Assembly: GCF_050947335.1 (NCBI RefSeq) | Contig: NW_027473882.1 | Coordinates: 62,001 to 126,000 of the forward strand | Length of the DNA: 64,000 nucleotides | Source of the DNA: Megachile rotundata | Taxonomy: Eukaryota; Arthropoda; Insecta; Hymenoptera; Megachilidae | Direction: 5' to 3' | Translations under genes and position numbers: made by a program | In this document: in pieces, positions 14,277 to 28,967 of the stretch | Layout of the letters: the number at the start of each line of letters is the position of its first letter | How positions within the stretch are numbered: the stretch's first letter is position 1 | Notes under the pieces: generated by a model | Databases searched by the model: none | Seen by the model: the letters and a program-made list of their open reading frames with translations, nothing else | Told to the model about the DNA's origin: nothing

Positions 14277-14359
14277 GATCATATCTGCATAATATGGTTA
14301 ATAATATGAGTTAGATTGATAATAATAACAGTAATAAGTATAGTAATTGTCGTTCTATC
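14277..14359 (+). repeat. Chimeric monomer, deletion point in S3
   Basis: Left half like the third monomer of an A block ('catatctgc' with 'gattgataat'). Right half like the sixth ('aacagtaataag'). It explains the loss of three monomers relative to S2 and S5, with the exchange inside the 'gataataata' stretch. Confidence 0.85.
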
Positions 14360-16268
14360 GATCATTTAAGCATAATATGGCTAATAATATGAGTTAGATT
14401 GATAATACTAAGGGTAGTGAGTATAGTAATTCTCGTTCTATCGATCATATAAGCATAATATGGCTAATAATATGAGTTGGATTGATAATAATAAGAGTAA
14501 TAAGTATAGTAATTGTCGTTCTATCGATCATATAAGCATAATATGCCTAATAATATGAGTTAGATTGATAATACTAAGAGTAGTGAGTATAGTAATTCTC
14601 ATTCTATCGATCATATAAGCATAATATGGCTAATAATATGAGTTAGACAGATAATAATAAGAGTAATGAGTATAGTAATTGTAGTTCTATCGATCATATC
14701 TGCATAATATGGTTAATAATATGAGTTAGATTCATAATAATAATAGTAATAAGTATAGTAATTGTCGTTCTATCGATAATATAACCATAATATGGCTAAT
14801 AATATGAGTTAGATTGATAATACTAAGAGTAGTGAGTATAGTAATTCTCGTTCTATCGATCATATAAGCATAATATCGCTAATAATATGAGTTAGATTGA
14901 TAATAATAAGAGTAATAAGTACAGTAATTGTCGTTCTATCGATCATATAAGCATAATAAGGCTAATAATATGAGTTAGAGTGATAATACTAAGTGTAGTG
15001 AGTATAGTAATTCTCATTCTATCGATCATATAAGCATAATAAGCCTAATAATATGAGTTAGATAGATAATAATAAGAGTAATGAGTATAGTAATTGTAGT
15101 TCTATCGATCATATCTGCATAATATGGTTAATAATATGAGTTAGATTGATAATAATAAGAGTAATAAGTATAGTAATTGTCGTTCTCTCGATCATACAAG
15201 CATAATATGGCTAATAATATGAGTTAGAGTGATAATACTAAGAGTAGTGAGTATAGTAATTCTCATTCTATCGATCATATAAGCATAATATGGCTAATAA
15301 TAGGAGTTAGATTGATAATAATAACAGTAATAAGTATAGTAATTGTCGTTCTATCAATAATATAAGCATAATATGGCTATTAATTTGAGTTAGATTCACA
15401 ATAATAAGAGTAATAAGTATAGTAATTGTCGTTCTATCGATCATATAAGCATAATATGGTTAATAATATGAGTTAGATTTATAATAGTGAGTGTAATAAG
15501 TATAGTAATTGTCGTTCTGTCGATCATATTAGCATAATATGGTTAATAATATGAGTTAGATTGATAATAATAAGAGTAATAAGTATAGTATTTGTCGTTC
15601 TATCGATCATATAAGCATAATATGGCTAATAATACGAGTTAGATTGATAATAATAAGAGTAATAAGTATAGTAATTGTCGTTCTATCGATCATATAAGCA
15701 TAATATGGCTAATAATATGAGTTAGATTGATAATACTAAGAGTGTTGAGTATAGTAATTGTCGTTCTATCGATCATATAAGCATAATATGGCTAATAATA
15801 TGAGTTAGATTGATAATAATAACAGTAATAAGTAGAGTAATTGTCGTTCTATCGATAATATAAGCATAATATGGCTAATAATATGAGTTAGATTGATAAT
15901 ACTAAGAGTAGTGAGTATAGTAATTGTCGTTCTATCGATCATATAAGCATAATATGGCTAATAATATGAGTTAGATTGATAATAATAAGAGTAATAAGTA
16001 TAGTAATTGTCGTTATATCGATCATATAACCATAATATGGCTAATAGCATGAGTTGGATTGATAATAATAAGAGTAATGAGTATAGTAATTGTCGTTCTA
16101 TCGATCATATCTGCATAATATGGTTAATAATATGAGTTAGATTGATAATAGTAAGTGTAATAAATATAGTAATTGTCGTTCTATCGCTCATATTAGCACA
16201 ATATGGCTAATAACATGAGTTAGATTGATAATAATAAGAGTAATAAGTATAGTAATTGTCGTTCTATC

Positions 16269-16351
16269 GATCATATAAGCATAATATGGCTAATAATTAG
16301 AGTTAGGTTGATAATAATAAGAGTAATAAGTATAGTAAATGTCGCGCTATC
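16269..16351 (+). repeat. Chimeric monomer with 'aattagagttagg'
   Basis: 'catataagc' head joined to 'taattagagttaggttg' and the 'gcgctatc' tail. In S5, S10, S12 and S18 the 'aattagag' state sits on a 'gataatataagc' head one monomer later, so S3 lost one monomer here. Confidence 0.78.
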
Positions 16352-16600
16352 GATCATATCTGCATAATATGGTTAATAATATGAGTTAGATTGATAATAG
16401 TGAGTGTAATAAGTATAGTAATTGACGTTCTGTCGATCATATTAGCATAATATGGTTAATAGTATGAGTTACATTGATAATAATAAGAGTAATAAGTATA
16501 GTATTTGTCGTTCTATCGATCATATAAGCATAATATGGCTAATAATACGAGTTAGATTGATAATACTAAGAGTAGTGAGTATAGTAATTCTCGTTCTATC

Positions 16601-19600
16601 GATCATATAAGGATAATATGGCTAATAATATGAGTTAGATTGATAATAATAAGAGTAATGAGTATAGTAATTGTAGTTCTATCGATCATTTAAGCATAAT
16701 ATGGCTAATAATATGAGTTAGATTGATAATAATAAGAGTAATGAGTATAGTAATTGTAGTTCTATCGATCATACCTGCATAATATGGTTAATAATATGAG
16801 TTAGATTGATAATAATAAGAGTAATAAGTATAGTAATTGTCGTTCTATCGATCATATAAGCATAATATGGCTAATAATATGAGTTAGATTGATAATACTA
16901 AGAGTAGTGAGTATAGTAATTCTCATTCTATCGATCATATAAGCATAATAAGCCTAATAATATGAGTTAGATAGATAATAATAAGAGTAATGAGTATAGT
17001 AATTGTAGTTCTATCGATCATATCTGCATAATATGGTTAATAATATGAGTTAGATTCATAATAATAACAGTAATAAGTATAGTAATTGTCGTTCTATCGA
17101 TCATTTAAGCATAATATGGCTAATAATATGAGTTAGATTGATAATAATAAGAGTAATAAGTATAGTAATTGTCGTTCTATCGGTCATTTAAGCATAATAT
17201 GGCTAATAATATGAGTTAGATTGATAATAATAACAGTAATAAGTATAGTAATTGTCGTTCTATCGATAATATAAGCATAATATGGCTAATAATATGAGTT
17301 AGATTGATAATACTAAGAGTAGTGAGTATAGTAATTGTCGTTCTATCGATCATATAAGCATAATATGGCTAATAATATGAGTTAGATTGATAATAATAAC
17401 AGTAATAAGTAGAGTAATTGTCGTTCTATCGATAATATAAGCATAATATGGCTAATAATATGAGTTAGGTTGATAATAATAAGAGTAATAAGTATAGTAA
17501 ATGTCGCGCTATCGATCATATCTGCATAATATGGTTAATAATATGAGTTAGATTGATAATAGTGAGTGTAATAAGTATAGTAATTGACGTTCTGTCGATC
17601 ATATTAGCATAATATGGTTAATAATATGAGTTACATTGATAATAATAAGAGTAATGAGTATAGTAATTGTCGTTCTATCGATCATATCTGCATAATATGG
17701 TTAACAGTATGAGTTAGATTGATAATAATAAGAGTAATAAGTATAGTAATTGTCGTTATATCGATCATATAACCATAATATGGCTAATAGCATGAGTTGG
17801 ATTGATAATAATAAGAGTAATGAGTATAGTAATTGTCGTTCTATCGATCATATCTGCATAATATGGTTAATAATATGAGTTAGATTGATAATAGTGAGTG
17901 TAATAAATATAGTAACTGTCGTTCTATCGATCATATAAGCATAATATGGTTAATAATATGAGTTAGAATGATAATAATAAGAGTAATAAGTATAGTAATT
18001 GTCGTTCTATCGATCATATCTGCCTAATATGGTTAATAATATGAGTTAGATTGATAATAGTGAGTGTAATAAGTATAGTAATTGTCGTTCTGTCGATCAT
18101 ATAAGCATAATTTGGCTAATAATATGAGTTAGATTGATAATAATAAGAGTAATAAGTACAGTAATTGTCGTTCTATCGATCATATAAGCACAATAAGGCT
18201 AATAATATGAGTTAGAGTGATAATACTAAGAGTAGTGAGTATAATAATTCTCATTCTATCGATCATATAAGCATAACATGACTAATAATATGAGTTAGAT
18301 TGATAATAATAAGAGTAATAAGTATAGTAATTGTCGTTCTCTCGATCATATAAGCATAATATGGCTAATAATATGAGTTAGAGTGATAATACTAAGAGTA
18401 GTGAGTATAGTAATTCTCATTCTATCGATCATATAAGCATAATATGGCTAATAATAGGAGTTAGATTGGTAATAATAACAGTAATAAGTATAGTAATTGT
18501 CGTTCTATCGATAATATAAGCATAATATGGCTATTAATATGAGTTAGATTCACAATAATAAGAGTAATAAGTATAGTAATTGTCGTTCTATCGATCATAT
18601 AAGCATAATATGGCTAATAATATGAGTTAGATTTATAATAATAAGAGTAATAAGTATAGTAATTGTCGTTCTATCGATCATATAAGCACAATATGGCTAA
18701 TAATATGAGTTAGATTGATAATAATAAGAGTAATAAGTATAGTAATTGTCGTTATATCGATCATATAACCATAATATGGCTAATAGCATGAGTTAGATTG
18801 ATAATAATAAGAGTAATGAGTATAGTAATTGTCGTTCTATCGATCATATGTGCATAATATGGTTAATAATATGAGTTAGATTGATAATAGTGAGTGTAAT
18901 AAATATAGTAATTGTCGTTCTATCGCTCATATAAGCACAATATGGCTAATAATATGAGTTAGATTGATAATAGTAAGAGTAATAAGTACAGTAATTGTCG
19001 TTCTATCGATCATATAAGCATAATATGGCTAATAATATGAGTTAGATTGATAATACTAAGTGTAATAAGTATAGTAATTGTCGTTCTATCGATCATAATT
19101 GCATAATATGGTTAAGAATATGAGTTAGATTGATAATAATAAGAGCAATGAGTATAGTAATTGTCGTACTATCGATCATATAAGCATAATATGGCTAATA
19201 ATATGAGTTAGATTGATAATAATAAGTGTAAAAAGTAGAGTAATTGTCGTTCGATCGATCATATCTGCATAATATGGTTAATAATATGAGTTAGATTGAT
19301 AATAGTGAGTGTAATAAATATAGTAATTGTCGTTCTATCGCTCATATAAGCATAATATGGCTAATAATATGAGTCAGATTGATAATACTAACAGTAATAA
19401 GTATAGTAATTGTCGTTCTATCGATAATATAAGCATAATATGGCTAATAATATGAGTTAGATTGATAATACTAAGGGTAGTGAGTATAGTAATTCTCGTT
19501 CTATCGATCATATAAGCATAATATGGCTAATAATATGAGTTGGATTGATAATAATAAGAGTAATAAGTATAGTAATTGTAGTTCTATCGATCATATCTGC

Positions 19601-20667
19601 ATAATATGGTTAATAATATGAGTTAGATTCATAATAATAACAGTAATAAGTATAGTAGTTGTCGTTCTATCGATCATTTAAGCATAATATGGCTAATAAT
19701 ATGAGTTAGATTGATAATAATAAGAGTAATAAGTGTAGTAATTGTCGTTCTATCGGTCATTTAAGCATAATATGGCGAATAATATGAGTTGGGTTGATAA
19801 AACTAAAAATAATAAGTATAGTAACTGTCGTTCTATCGATCATATAAGCATAATATGGTTAATAATATGAGTTAGAATGATAATAATAAGAGTAATAAGT
19901 ATAGTAATTGTCGTTCTATCGATCATATCTGCCTAATATGGTTAATAATATGAGTTAGATTGATAATAGTGAGTGTAATAAGTATAGTAATTGTCGTTCT
20001 GTCGATCATATTAGCATAATATGGTTAATAATATGAGTTAGATTGATAATAATAAGAGTAATAAGTATAGTATTTGTCGTTCTATCGATCATATAAGCAT
20101 AATATGGCTAATAATACGAGTTAGATTGATAATAATAAGAGTAATAAGTATAGTAATTGTCGTTCTATCGATCATATAAACACAATATGGCTAATAATAT
20201 GAGTTAGATTGATAATAATAAGAGTAATGAGTATAGTAATTGTCGTTCTATCGATCATATCTGCATAATATGGTTAACAGTATGAGTTAGATTGATAATA
20301 ATAAGATTAATAAGTATAGTAATTGTCGTTATATCGATCATATAACCATAATATGGCTAATAGCATGAGTTGGATTGATAATAATAAGAGTAATGAGTAT
20401 AGTAATTGTCGTTCTATCGATCATATCTGCATAATATGGTTAATAATATGAGTTAGATTGATAATAGTGAGTGTAATAAATATAGTAATTGTCGTTCTGT
20501 CGATCATATTAGCATAATATGGTTAATAATATGAGTTAGATTGATAATAATAAGAGTAATAAGTATAGTATTTGTCGTTCTATCGATCATATATGCATAA
20601 TATGGCTAATAATACGAGTTAGATTGATAATACTAAGAGTAGTGAGTATAGTAATTCTCGTTCTATC
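16601..20667 (+). repeat. Superblock S4 (B-type, 49 monomers)
   Basis: Third monomer 'catacctgc' and fifth 'ataagcctaa' mark type B. Its first 32 monomers match S7 (26561 onward) at an offset of 120 monomers (9960 bp). They diverge after the 'gttcgatcgatc' copy near 19256/29216. The state 'aatttggc' near 18109 is shared with S6, S7 and S20. The tail carries 'catatatgc' (20585), as in S2, so its end derives from the S2 lineage or the reverse. Confidence 0.88.
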
Positions 20668-23489
20668 GATCATATAAGGATAATATGGCTAATAATATGA
20701 GTTAGATTGATAATAATAAGAGTAATGAGTATAGTAATTGTAGTTCTATCGATCATTTAAGCATAATATGGCTAATAATATGAGTTAGATTGATAATAAT
20801 AAGAGTAATGAGTATAGTAATTGTAGTTCTATCGATCATATCTGCATAATATGGTTAATAATATGAGTTAGATTGATAATAATAAGAGTAATAAGTATAG
20901 TAATTGTCGTTCTATCGATCATATAAGCATAATATGGCTAATAATATGAGTTAGATTGATAATACTAAGAGTAGTGAGTATAGTAATTCTCATTCTATCG
21001 ATCATATAAGCATAATATGGCTAATAATATGAGTTAGATAGATAATAATAAGAGTAATGAGTATAGTAACTGTAGTTCTATCGATCATATCTGCATAATA
21101 TGGTTAATAATATGAGTTAGATTCATAATAATAACAGTAATAAGTATAGTAATTGTCGTTCTATCGATCATTTAAGCATAATATGGCTAATAATATGAGT
21201 TAGATTGATAATACTAAGGGTAGTGAGTATAGTAATTCTCGTTCTATCGATCATATAAGCATAATATGGCTAATAATATGAGTTGGATTGATAATAATAA
21301 GAGTAATAAGTATAGTAATTGTCGTTCTATCGATCATATAAGCATAATATGCCTAATAATATGAGTTAGATTGATAATACTAAGAGTAGTGAGTATAGTA
21401 ATTCTCATTCTATCGATCATATAAGCATAATATGGCTAATAATATGAGTTAGACAGATAATAATAAGAGTAATGAGTATAGTAATTGTAGTTCTATCGAT
21501 CATATCTGCATAATATGGTTAATAATATGAGTTAGATTCATAATAATAATAGTAATAAGTATAGTAATTGTCGTTCTATCGATAATATAACCATAATATG
21601 GCTAATAATATGAGTTAGGTTGATAATACTAAGAGTAGTGAGTATAGTAATTCTCGTTCTATCGATCATATAAGCATAATATCGCTAATAATATGAGTTA
21701 GATTGATAATAATAAGAGTAATAAGTACAGTAATTGTCGTTCTATCGATCATATAAGCATAATAAGGCTAATAATATGAGTTAGAGTGATAATACTAAGT
21801 GTAGTGAGTATAGTAATTCTCATTCTATCGATCATATAAGCATAATAAGCCTAATAATATGAGTTAGATAGATAATAATAAGAGTAATGAGTATAGTAAT
21901 TGTAGTTCTATCGATCATATCTGCATAATATGGTTAATAATATGAGTTAGATTGATAATAATAAGAGTAATAAGTATAGTAATTGTCGTTCTCTCGATCA
22001 TACAAGCATAATATGGCTAATAATATGAGTTAGAGTGATAATACTAAGAGTAGTGAGTATAGTAATTCTCATTCTATCGATCATATAAGCATAATATGGC
22101 TAATAATAGGAGTTAGATTGATAATAATAACAGTAATAAGTATAGTAATTGTCGTTCTATCAATAATATAAGCATAATATGGCTATTAATTTGAGTTAGA
22201 TTCACAATAATAAGAGTAATAAGTATAGTAATTGTCGTTCTATCGATCATATAAGCATAATATGGTTAATAATATGAGTTAGATTTATAATAGTGAGTGT
22301 AATAAGTATAGTAATTGTCGTTCTGTCGATCATATTAGCATAATATGGTTAATAATATGAGTTAGATTGATAATAATAAGAGTAATAAGTATAGTATTTG
22401 TCGTTCTATCGATCATATAAGCATAATATGGCTAATAATACGAGTTAGATTGATAATAATAAGAGTAATAAGTATAGTAATTGTCGTTCTATCGATCATA
22501 TAAGCATAATATGGCTAATAATATGAGTTAGATTGATAATACTAAGAGTGTTGAGTATAGTAATCGTCGTTCTATCGATCATATAAGCATAATATGGCTA
22601 ATAATATGAGTTAGATTGATAATAATAACAGTAATAAGTAGAGTAATTGTCGTTCTATCGATAATATAAGCATAATATGGCTAATAATATGAGTTAGATT
22701 GATAATACTAAGAGTAGTGAGTATAGTAATTGTCGTTCTATCGATCATATAAGCATAATATGGCTAATAATATGAGTTAGATTGATAATAATAAGAGTAA
22801 TAAGTATAGTAATTGTCGTTATATCGATCATATAACCATAATATGGCTAATAGCATGAGTTGGATTGATAATAATAAGAGTAATGAGTATAGTAATTGTC
22901 GTTCTATCGATCATATCTGCATAATATGGTTAATAATATGAGTTAGATTGATAATAGTAAGTGTAATAAATATAGTAATTGTCGTTCTATCGCTCATATT
23001 AGCACAATATGGCTAATAACATGAGTTAGATTGATAATAATAAGAGTAATAAGTATAGTAATTGTCGTTCTATCGATCATATAAGCATAATATGGCTAAT
23101 AATATGAGTTAGATTGATAATAATAACAGTAATAAGTAGAGTAATTGTCGTTCTATCGATAATATAAGCATAATATGGCTAATAATTAGAGTTAGGTTGA
23201 TAATAATAAGAGTAATAAGTATAGTAAATGTCGCGCTATCGATCATATCTGCATAATATGGTTAATAATATGAGTTAGATTGATAATAGTGAGTGTAATA
23301 AGTATAGTAATTGACGTTCTGTCGATCATATTAGCATAATATGGTTAATAGTATGAGTTACATTGATAATAATAAGAGTAATAAGTATAGTATTTGTCGT
23401 TCTATCGATCATATAAGCATAATATGGCTAATAATACGAGTTAGATTGATAATACTAAGAGTAGTGAGTATAGTAATTCTCGTTCTATC
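20668..23489 (+). repeat. Superblock S5 (A-type, 34 monomers)
   Basis: A-type order with 'gtaactgtag' near 21066 and 'agacagat' near 21452. It differs from the 35-monomer A blocks S10, S12 and S18 by lacking one monomer: 'tttataat' runs directly into 'agtgagtg' near 22280, as also seen in S2 and S3. It carries 'tatcaataat' at 22158 and a private 'gtaatcgtcg' near 22561 that reappears at 25632 in the tandem copy. From 22162 it is part of a 37-monomer tandem duplication. Confidence 0.88.
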
Positions 23490-25232
23490 GATCATATAAG
23501 GATAATATGGCTAATAATATGAGTTAGATTGATAATAATAAGAGTAATGAGTATAGTAATTGTAGTTCTATCGATCATTTAAGCATAATATGGCTAATAA
23601 TATGAGTTAGATTGATAATAATAAGAGTAATGAGTATAGTAATTGTAGTTCTATCGATCATACCTGCATAATATGGTTAATAATATGAGTTAGATTGATA
23701 ATAATAAGAGTAATAAGTATAGTAATTGTCGTTCTATCGATCATATAAGCATAATATGGCTAATAATATGAGTTAGATTGATAATACTAAGAGTAGTGAG
23801 TATAGTAATTCTCATTCTATCGATCATATAAGCATAATAAGCCTAATAATATGAGTTAGATAGATAATAATAAGAGTAATGAGTATAGTAATTGTAGTTC
23901 TATCGATCATATCTGCATAATATGGTTAATAATATGAGTTACATTCATAATAATAACAGTAATAAGTATAGTAATTGTCGTTCTATCGATCATTTAAGCA
24001 TAATATGGCTAATAATATGAGTTAGATTGATAATAATAAGAGTAATAAGTATAGTAATTGTCGTTCTATCGGTCATTTAAGCATAATATGGCTAATAATA
24101 TGAGTTAGATTGATAATAATAACAGTAATAAGTATAGTAATTGTCGTTCTATCGATAATATAAGCATAATATGGCTAATAATATGAGTTAGATTGATAAT
24201 ACTAAGAGTAGTGAGTATAGTAATTGTCGTTCTATCGATCATATAAGCATAATATGGCTAATAATATGAGTTAGATTGATAATAATAACAGTAATAAGTA
24301 GAGTAATTGTCGTTCTATCGATAATATAAGCATAATATGGCTAATAATATGAGTTAGGTTGATAATAATAAGAGTAATAAGTATAGTAAATGTCGCGCTA
24401 TCGATCATATCTGCATAATATGGTTAATAATATGAGTTAGATTGATAATAGTGAGTGTAATAAGTATAGTAATTGACGTTCTGTCGATCATATTAGCATA
24501 ATATGGTTAATAATATGAGTTACATTGATAATAATAAGAGTAATGAGTATAGTAATTGTCGTTCTATCGATCATATCTGCATAATATGGTTAACAGTATG
24601 AGTTAGATTGATAATAATAAGAGTAATAAGTATAGTAATTGTCGTTATATCGATCATATAACCATAATATGGCTAATAGCATGAGTTGGATTGATAATAA
24701 TAAGAGTAATGAGTATAGTAATTGTCGTTCTATCGATCATATCTGCATAATATGGTTAATAATATGAGTTAGATTGATAATAGTGAGTGTAATAAATATA
24801 GTAACTGTCGTTCTATCGATCATATAAGCATAATATGGTTAATAATATGAGTTAGAATGATAATAATAAGAGTAATAAGTATAGTAATTGTCGTTCTATC
24901 GATCATATCTGCCTAATATGGTTAATAATATGAGTTAGATTGATAATAGTGAGTGTAATAAGTATAGTAATTGTCGTTCTGTCGATCATATAAGCATAAT
25001 TTGGCTAATAATATGAGTTAGATTGATAATAATAAGAGTAATAAGTACAGTAATTGTCGTTCTATCGATCATATAAGCACAATAAGGCTAATAATATGAG
25101 TTAGAGTGATAATACTAAGAGTAGTGAGTATAATAATTCTCATTCTATCGATCATATAAGCATAACATGACTAATAATATGAGTTAGATTGATAATAATA
25201 AGAGTAATAAGTATAGTAATTGTCGTTCTATC
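22162..25232 (+). repeat. 37-monomer tandem duplication, first unit
   Basis: Starts at the 'tatcaataat' junction and runs through the A tail of S5 and the B head of S6 (3071 bp). It carries 'gtaatcgtcg' near 22561, otherwise unseen except in the second unit. One private difference is 'gttacattcat' near 23939. Confidence 0.9.
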
Positions 25233-26560
25233 AATAATATAAGCATAATATGGCTATTAATTTGAGTTAGATTCACAATAATAAGAGTAATAAGTATAGT
25301 AATTGTCGTTCTATCGATCATATAAGCATAATATGGTTAATAATATGAGTTAGATTTATAATAGTGAGTGTAATAAGTATAGTAATTGTCGTTCTGTCGA
25401 TCATATTAGCATAATATGGTTAATAATATGAGTTAGATTGATAATAATAAGAGTAATAAGTATAGTATTTGTCGTTCTATCGATCATATAAGCATAATAT
25501 GGCTAATAATACGAGTTAGATTGATAATAATAAGAGTAATAAGTATAGTAATTGTCGTTCTATCGATCATATAAGCATAATATGGCTAATAATATGAGTT
25601 AGATTGATAATACTAAGAGTGTTGAGTATAGTAATCGTCGTTCTATCGATCATATAAGCATAATATGGCTAATAATATGAGTTAGATTGATAATAATAAC
25701 AGTAATAAGTAGAGTAATTGTCGTTCTATCGATAATATAAGCATAATATGGCTAATAATATGAGTTAGATTGATAATACTAAGAGTAGTGAGTATAGTAA
25801 TTGTCGTTCTATCGATCATATAAGCATAATATGGCTAATAATATGAGTTAGATTGATAATAATAAGAGTAATAAGTATAGTAATTGTCGTTATATCGATC
25901 ATATAACCATAATATGGCTAATAGCATGAGTTGGATTGATAATAATAAGAGTAATGAGTATAGTAATTGTCGTTCTATCGATCATATCTGCATAATATGG
26001 TTAATAATATGAGTTAGATTGATAATAGTAAGTGTAATAAATATAGTAATTGTCGTTCTATCGCTCATATTAGCACAATATGGCTAATAACATGAGTTAG
26101 ATTGATAATAATAAGAGTAATAAGTATAGTAATTGTCGTTCTATCGATCATATAAGCATAATATGGCTAATAATATGAGTTAGATTGATAATAATAACAG
26201 TAATAAGTAGAGTAATTGTCGTTCTATCGATAATATAAGCATAATATGGCTAATAATTAGAGTTAGGTTGATAATAATAAGAGTAATAAGTATAGTAAAT
26301 GTCGCGCTATCGATCATATCTGCATAATATGGTTAATAATATGAGTTAGATTGATAATAGTGAGTGTAATAAGTATAGTAATTGACGTTCTGTCGATCAT
26401 ATTAGCATAATATGGTTAATAGTATGAGTTACATTGATAATAATAAGAGTAATAAGTATAGTATTTGTCGTTCTATCGATCATATAAGCATAATATGGCT
26501 AATAATACGAGTTAGATTGATAATACTAAGAGTAGTGAGTATAGTAATTCTCGTTCTATC
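23490..26560 (+). repeat. Superblock S6 (B head joined to A tail, 37 monomers)
   Basis: B-type for its first 21 monomers ('catacctgc' near 23660, 'aatttggc' near 25000). At 25233 it jumps to the A-type tail ('tatcaataat'), with no marker monomer between. The A tail repeats 22162-23489 exactly 37 monomers downstream, including the rare 'gtaatcgtcg'. The block is therefore the product of one unequal exchange, which created the 37-monomer tandem duplication. Confidence 0.9.
25150..25232 (+). repeat. Exchange monomer between B head and A tail in S6
   Basis: Left part 'catataagcataacatgac' as in B blocks. The following junction is 'tatcaataat' from the A tail, where B blocks have 'ctctcgatc'. The crossover lies in the shared sequence between them and generated the 37-monomer tandem duplication. 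Confidence 0.85.
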
Positions 26561-28303
26561 GATCATATAAGGATAATATGGCTAATAATATGAGTTAGAT
26601 TGATAATAATAAGAGTAATGAGTATAGTAATTGTAGTTCTATCGATCATTTAAGCATAATATGGCTAATAATATGAGTTAGATTGATAATAATAAGAGTA
26701 ATGAGTATAGTAATTGTAGTTCTATCGATCATACCTGCATAATATGGTTAATAATATGAGTTAGATTGATAATAATAAGAGTAATAAGTATAGTAATTGT
26801 CGTTCTATCGATCATATAAGCATAATATGGCTAATAATATGAGTTAGATTGATAATACTAAGAGTAGTGAGTATAGTAATTCTCATTCTATCGATCATAT
26901 AAGCATAATAAGCCTAATAATATGAGTTAGATAGATAATAATAAGAGTAATGAGTATAGTAATTGTAGTTCTATCGATCATATCTGCATAATATGGTTAA
27001 TAATATGAGTTAGATTCATAATAATAACAGTAATAAGTATAGTAATTGTCGTTCTATCGATCATTTAAGCATAATATGGCTAATAATATGAGTTAGATTG
27101 ATAATAATAAGAGTAATAAGTATAGTAATTGTCGTTCTATCGGTCATTTAAGCATAATATGGCTAATAATATGAGTTAGATTGATAATAATAACAGTAAT
27201 AAGTATAGTAATTGTCGTTCTATCGATAATATAAGCATAATATGGCTAATAATATGAGTTAGATTGATAATACTAAGAGTAGTGAGTATAGTAATTGTCG
27301 TTCTATCGATCATATAAGCATAATATGGCTAATAATATGAGTTAGATTGATAATAATAACAGTAATAAGTAGAGTAATTGTCGTTCTATCGATAATATAA
27401 GCATAATATGGCTAATAATATGAGTTAGGTTGATAATAATAAGAGTAATAAGTATAGTAAATGTCGCGCTATCGATCATATCTGCATAATATGGTTAATA
27501 ATATGAGTTAGATTGATAATAGTGAGTGTAATAAGTATAGTAATTGACGTTCTGTCGATCATATTAGCATAATATGGTTAATAATATGAGTTACATTGAT
27601 AATAATAAGAGTAATGAGTATAGTAATTGTCGTTCTATCGATCATATCTGCATAATATGGTTAACAGTATGAGTTAGATTGATAATAATAAGAGTAATAA
27701 GTATAGTAATTGTCGTTATATCGATCATATAACCATAATATGGCTAATAGCATGAGTTGGATTGATAATAATAAGAGTAATGAGTATAGTAATTGTCGTT
27801 CTATCGATCATATCTGCATAATATGGTTAATAATATGAGTTAGATTGATAATAGTGAGTGTAATAAATATAGTAACTGTCGTTCTATCGATCATATAAGC
27901 ATAATATGGTTAATAATATGAGTTAGAATGATAATAATAAGAGTAATAAGTATAGTAATTGTCGTTCTATCGATCATATCTGCCTAATATGGTTAATAAT
28001 ATGAGTTAGATTGATAATAGTGAGTGTAATAAGTATAGTAATTGTCGTTCTGTCGATCATATAAGCATAATTTGGCTAATAATATGAGTTAGATTGATAA
28101 TAATAAGAGTAATAAGTACAGTAATTGTCGTTCTATCGATCATATAAGCACAATAAGGCTAATAATATGAGTTAGAGTGATAATACTAAGAGTAGTGAGT
28201 ATAATAATTCTCATTCTATCGATCATATAAGCATAACATGACTAATAATATGAGTTAGATTGATAATAATAAGAGTAATAAGTATAGTAATTGTCGTTCT
28301 CTC
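25233..28303 (+). repeat. 37-monomer tandem duplication, second unit
   Basis: Repeats the first unit 3071 bp downstream: 'tatcaataat' at 25229, 'gtaatcgtcg' near 25632, the marker monomer at 26561 and the B head to 28303. Beyond 28304 the sequence continues in B order ('ttctctcgatc'), where the first unit had jumped back to the A tail. That places the exchange point exactly. Confidence 0.9.
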
Positions 28304-28967
28304 GATCATATAAGCATAATATGGCTAATAATATGAGTTAGAGTGATAATACTAAGAGTAGTGAGTATAGTAATTCTCATTCTATCGATCATATAAGCAT
28401 AATATGGCTAATAATAGGAGTTAGATTGGTAATAATAACAGTAATAAGTATAGTAATTGTCGTTCTATCGATAATATAAGCATAATATGGCTATTAATAT
28501 GAGTTAGATTCACAATAATAAGAGTAATAAGTATAGTAATTGTCGTTCTATCGATCATATAAGCATAATATGGCTAATAATATGAGTTAGATTTATAATA
28601 ATAAGAGTAATAAGTATAGTAATTGTCGTTCTATCGATCATATAAGCACAATATGGCTAATAATATGAGTTAGATTGATAATAATAAGAGTAATAAGTAT
28701 AGTAATTGTCGTTATATCGATCATATAACCATAATATGGCTAATAGCATGAGTTAGATTGATAATAATAAGAGTAATGAGTATAGTAATTGTCGTTCTAT
28801 CGATCATATGTGCATAATATGGTTAATAATATGAGTTAGATTGATAATAGTGAGTGTAATAAATATAGTAATTGTCGTTCTATCGCTCATATAAGCACAA
28901 TATGGCTAATAATATGAGTTAGATTGATAATAGTAAGAGTAATAAGTATAGTAATTGTCGTTCTATC

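Larger units (their letters stand above)
14111..16600 (+). repeat. Superblock S3 (A-type, 30 monomers, internally shortened)
   Basis: Compared with S2 and S5 it lacks three monomers at its start, explained by the chimeric copy 14277-14359. It lacks one more near 16269, where the 'taataattagagttagg' join comes one monomer early. After the first loss it follows S2 at an offset of 73 monomers (6059 bp). It carries the derived state 'tatcaataat' at 15353-15362, in which the CpG of the junction is lost; S5 and the A tail of S6 share it. Confidence 0.88.
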
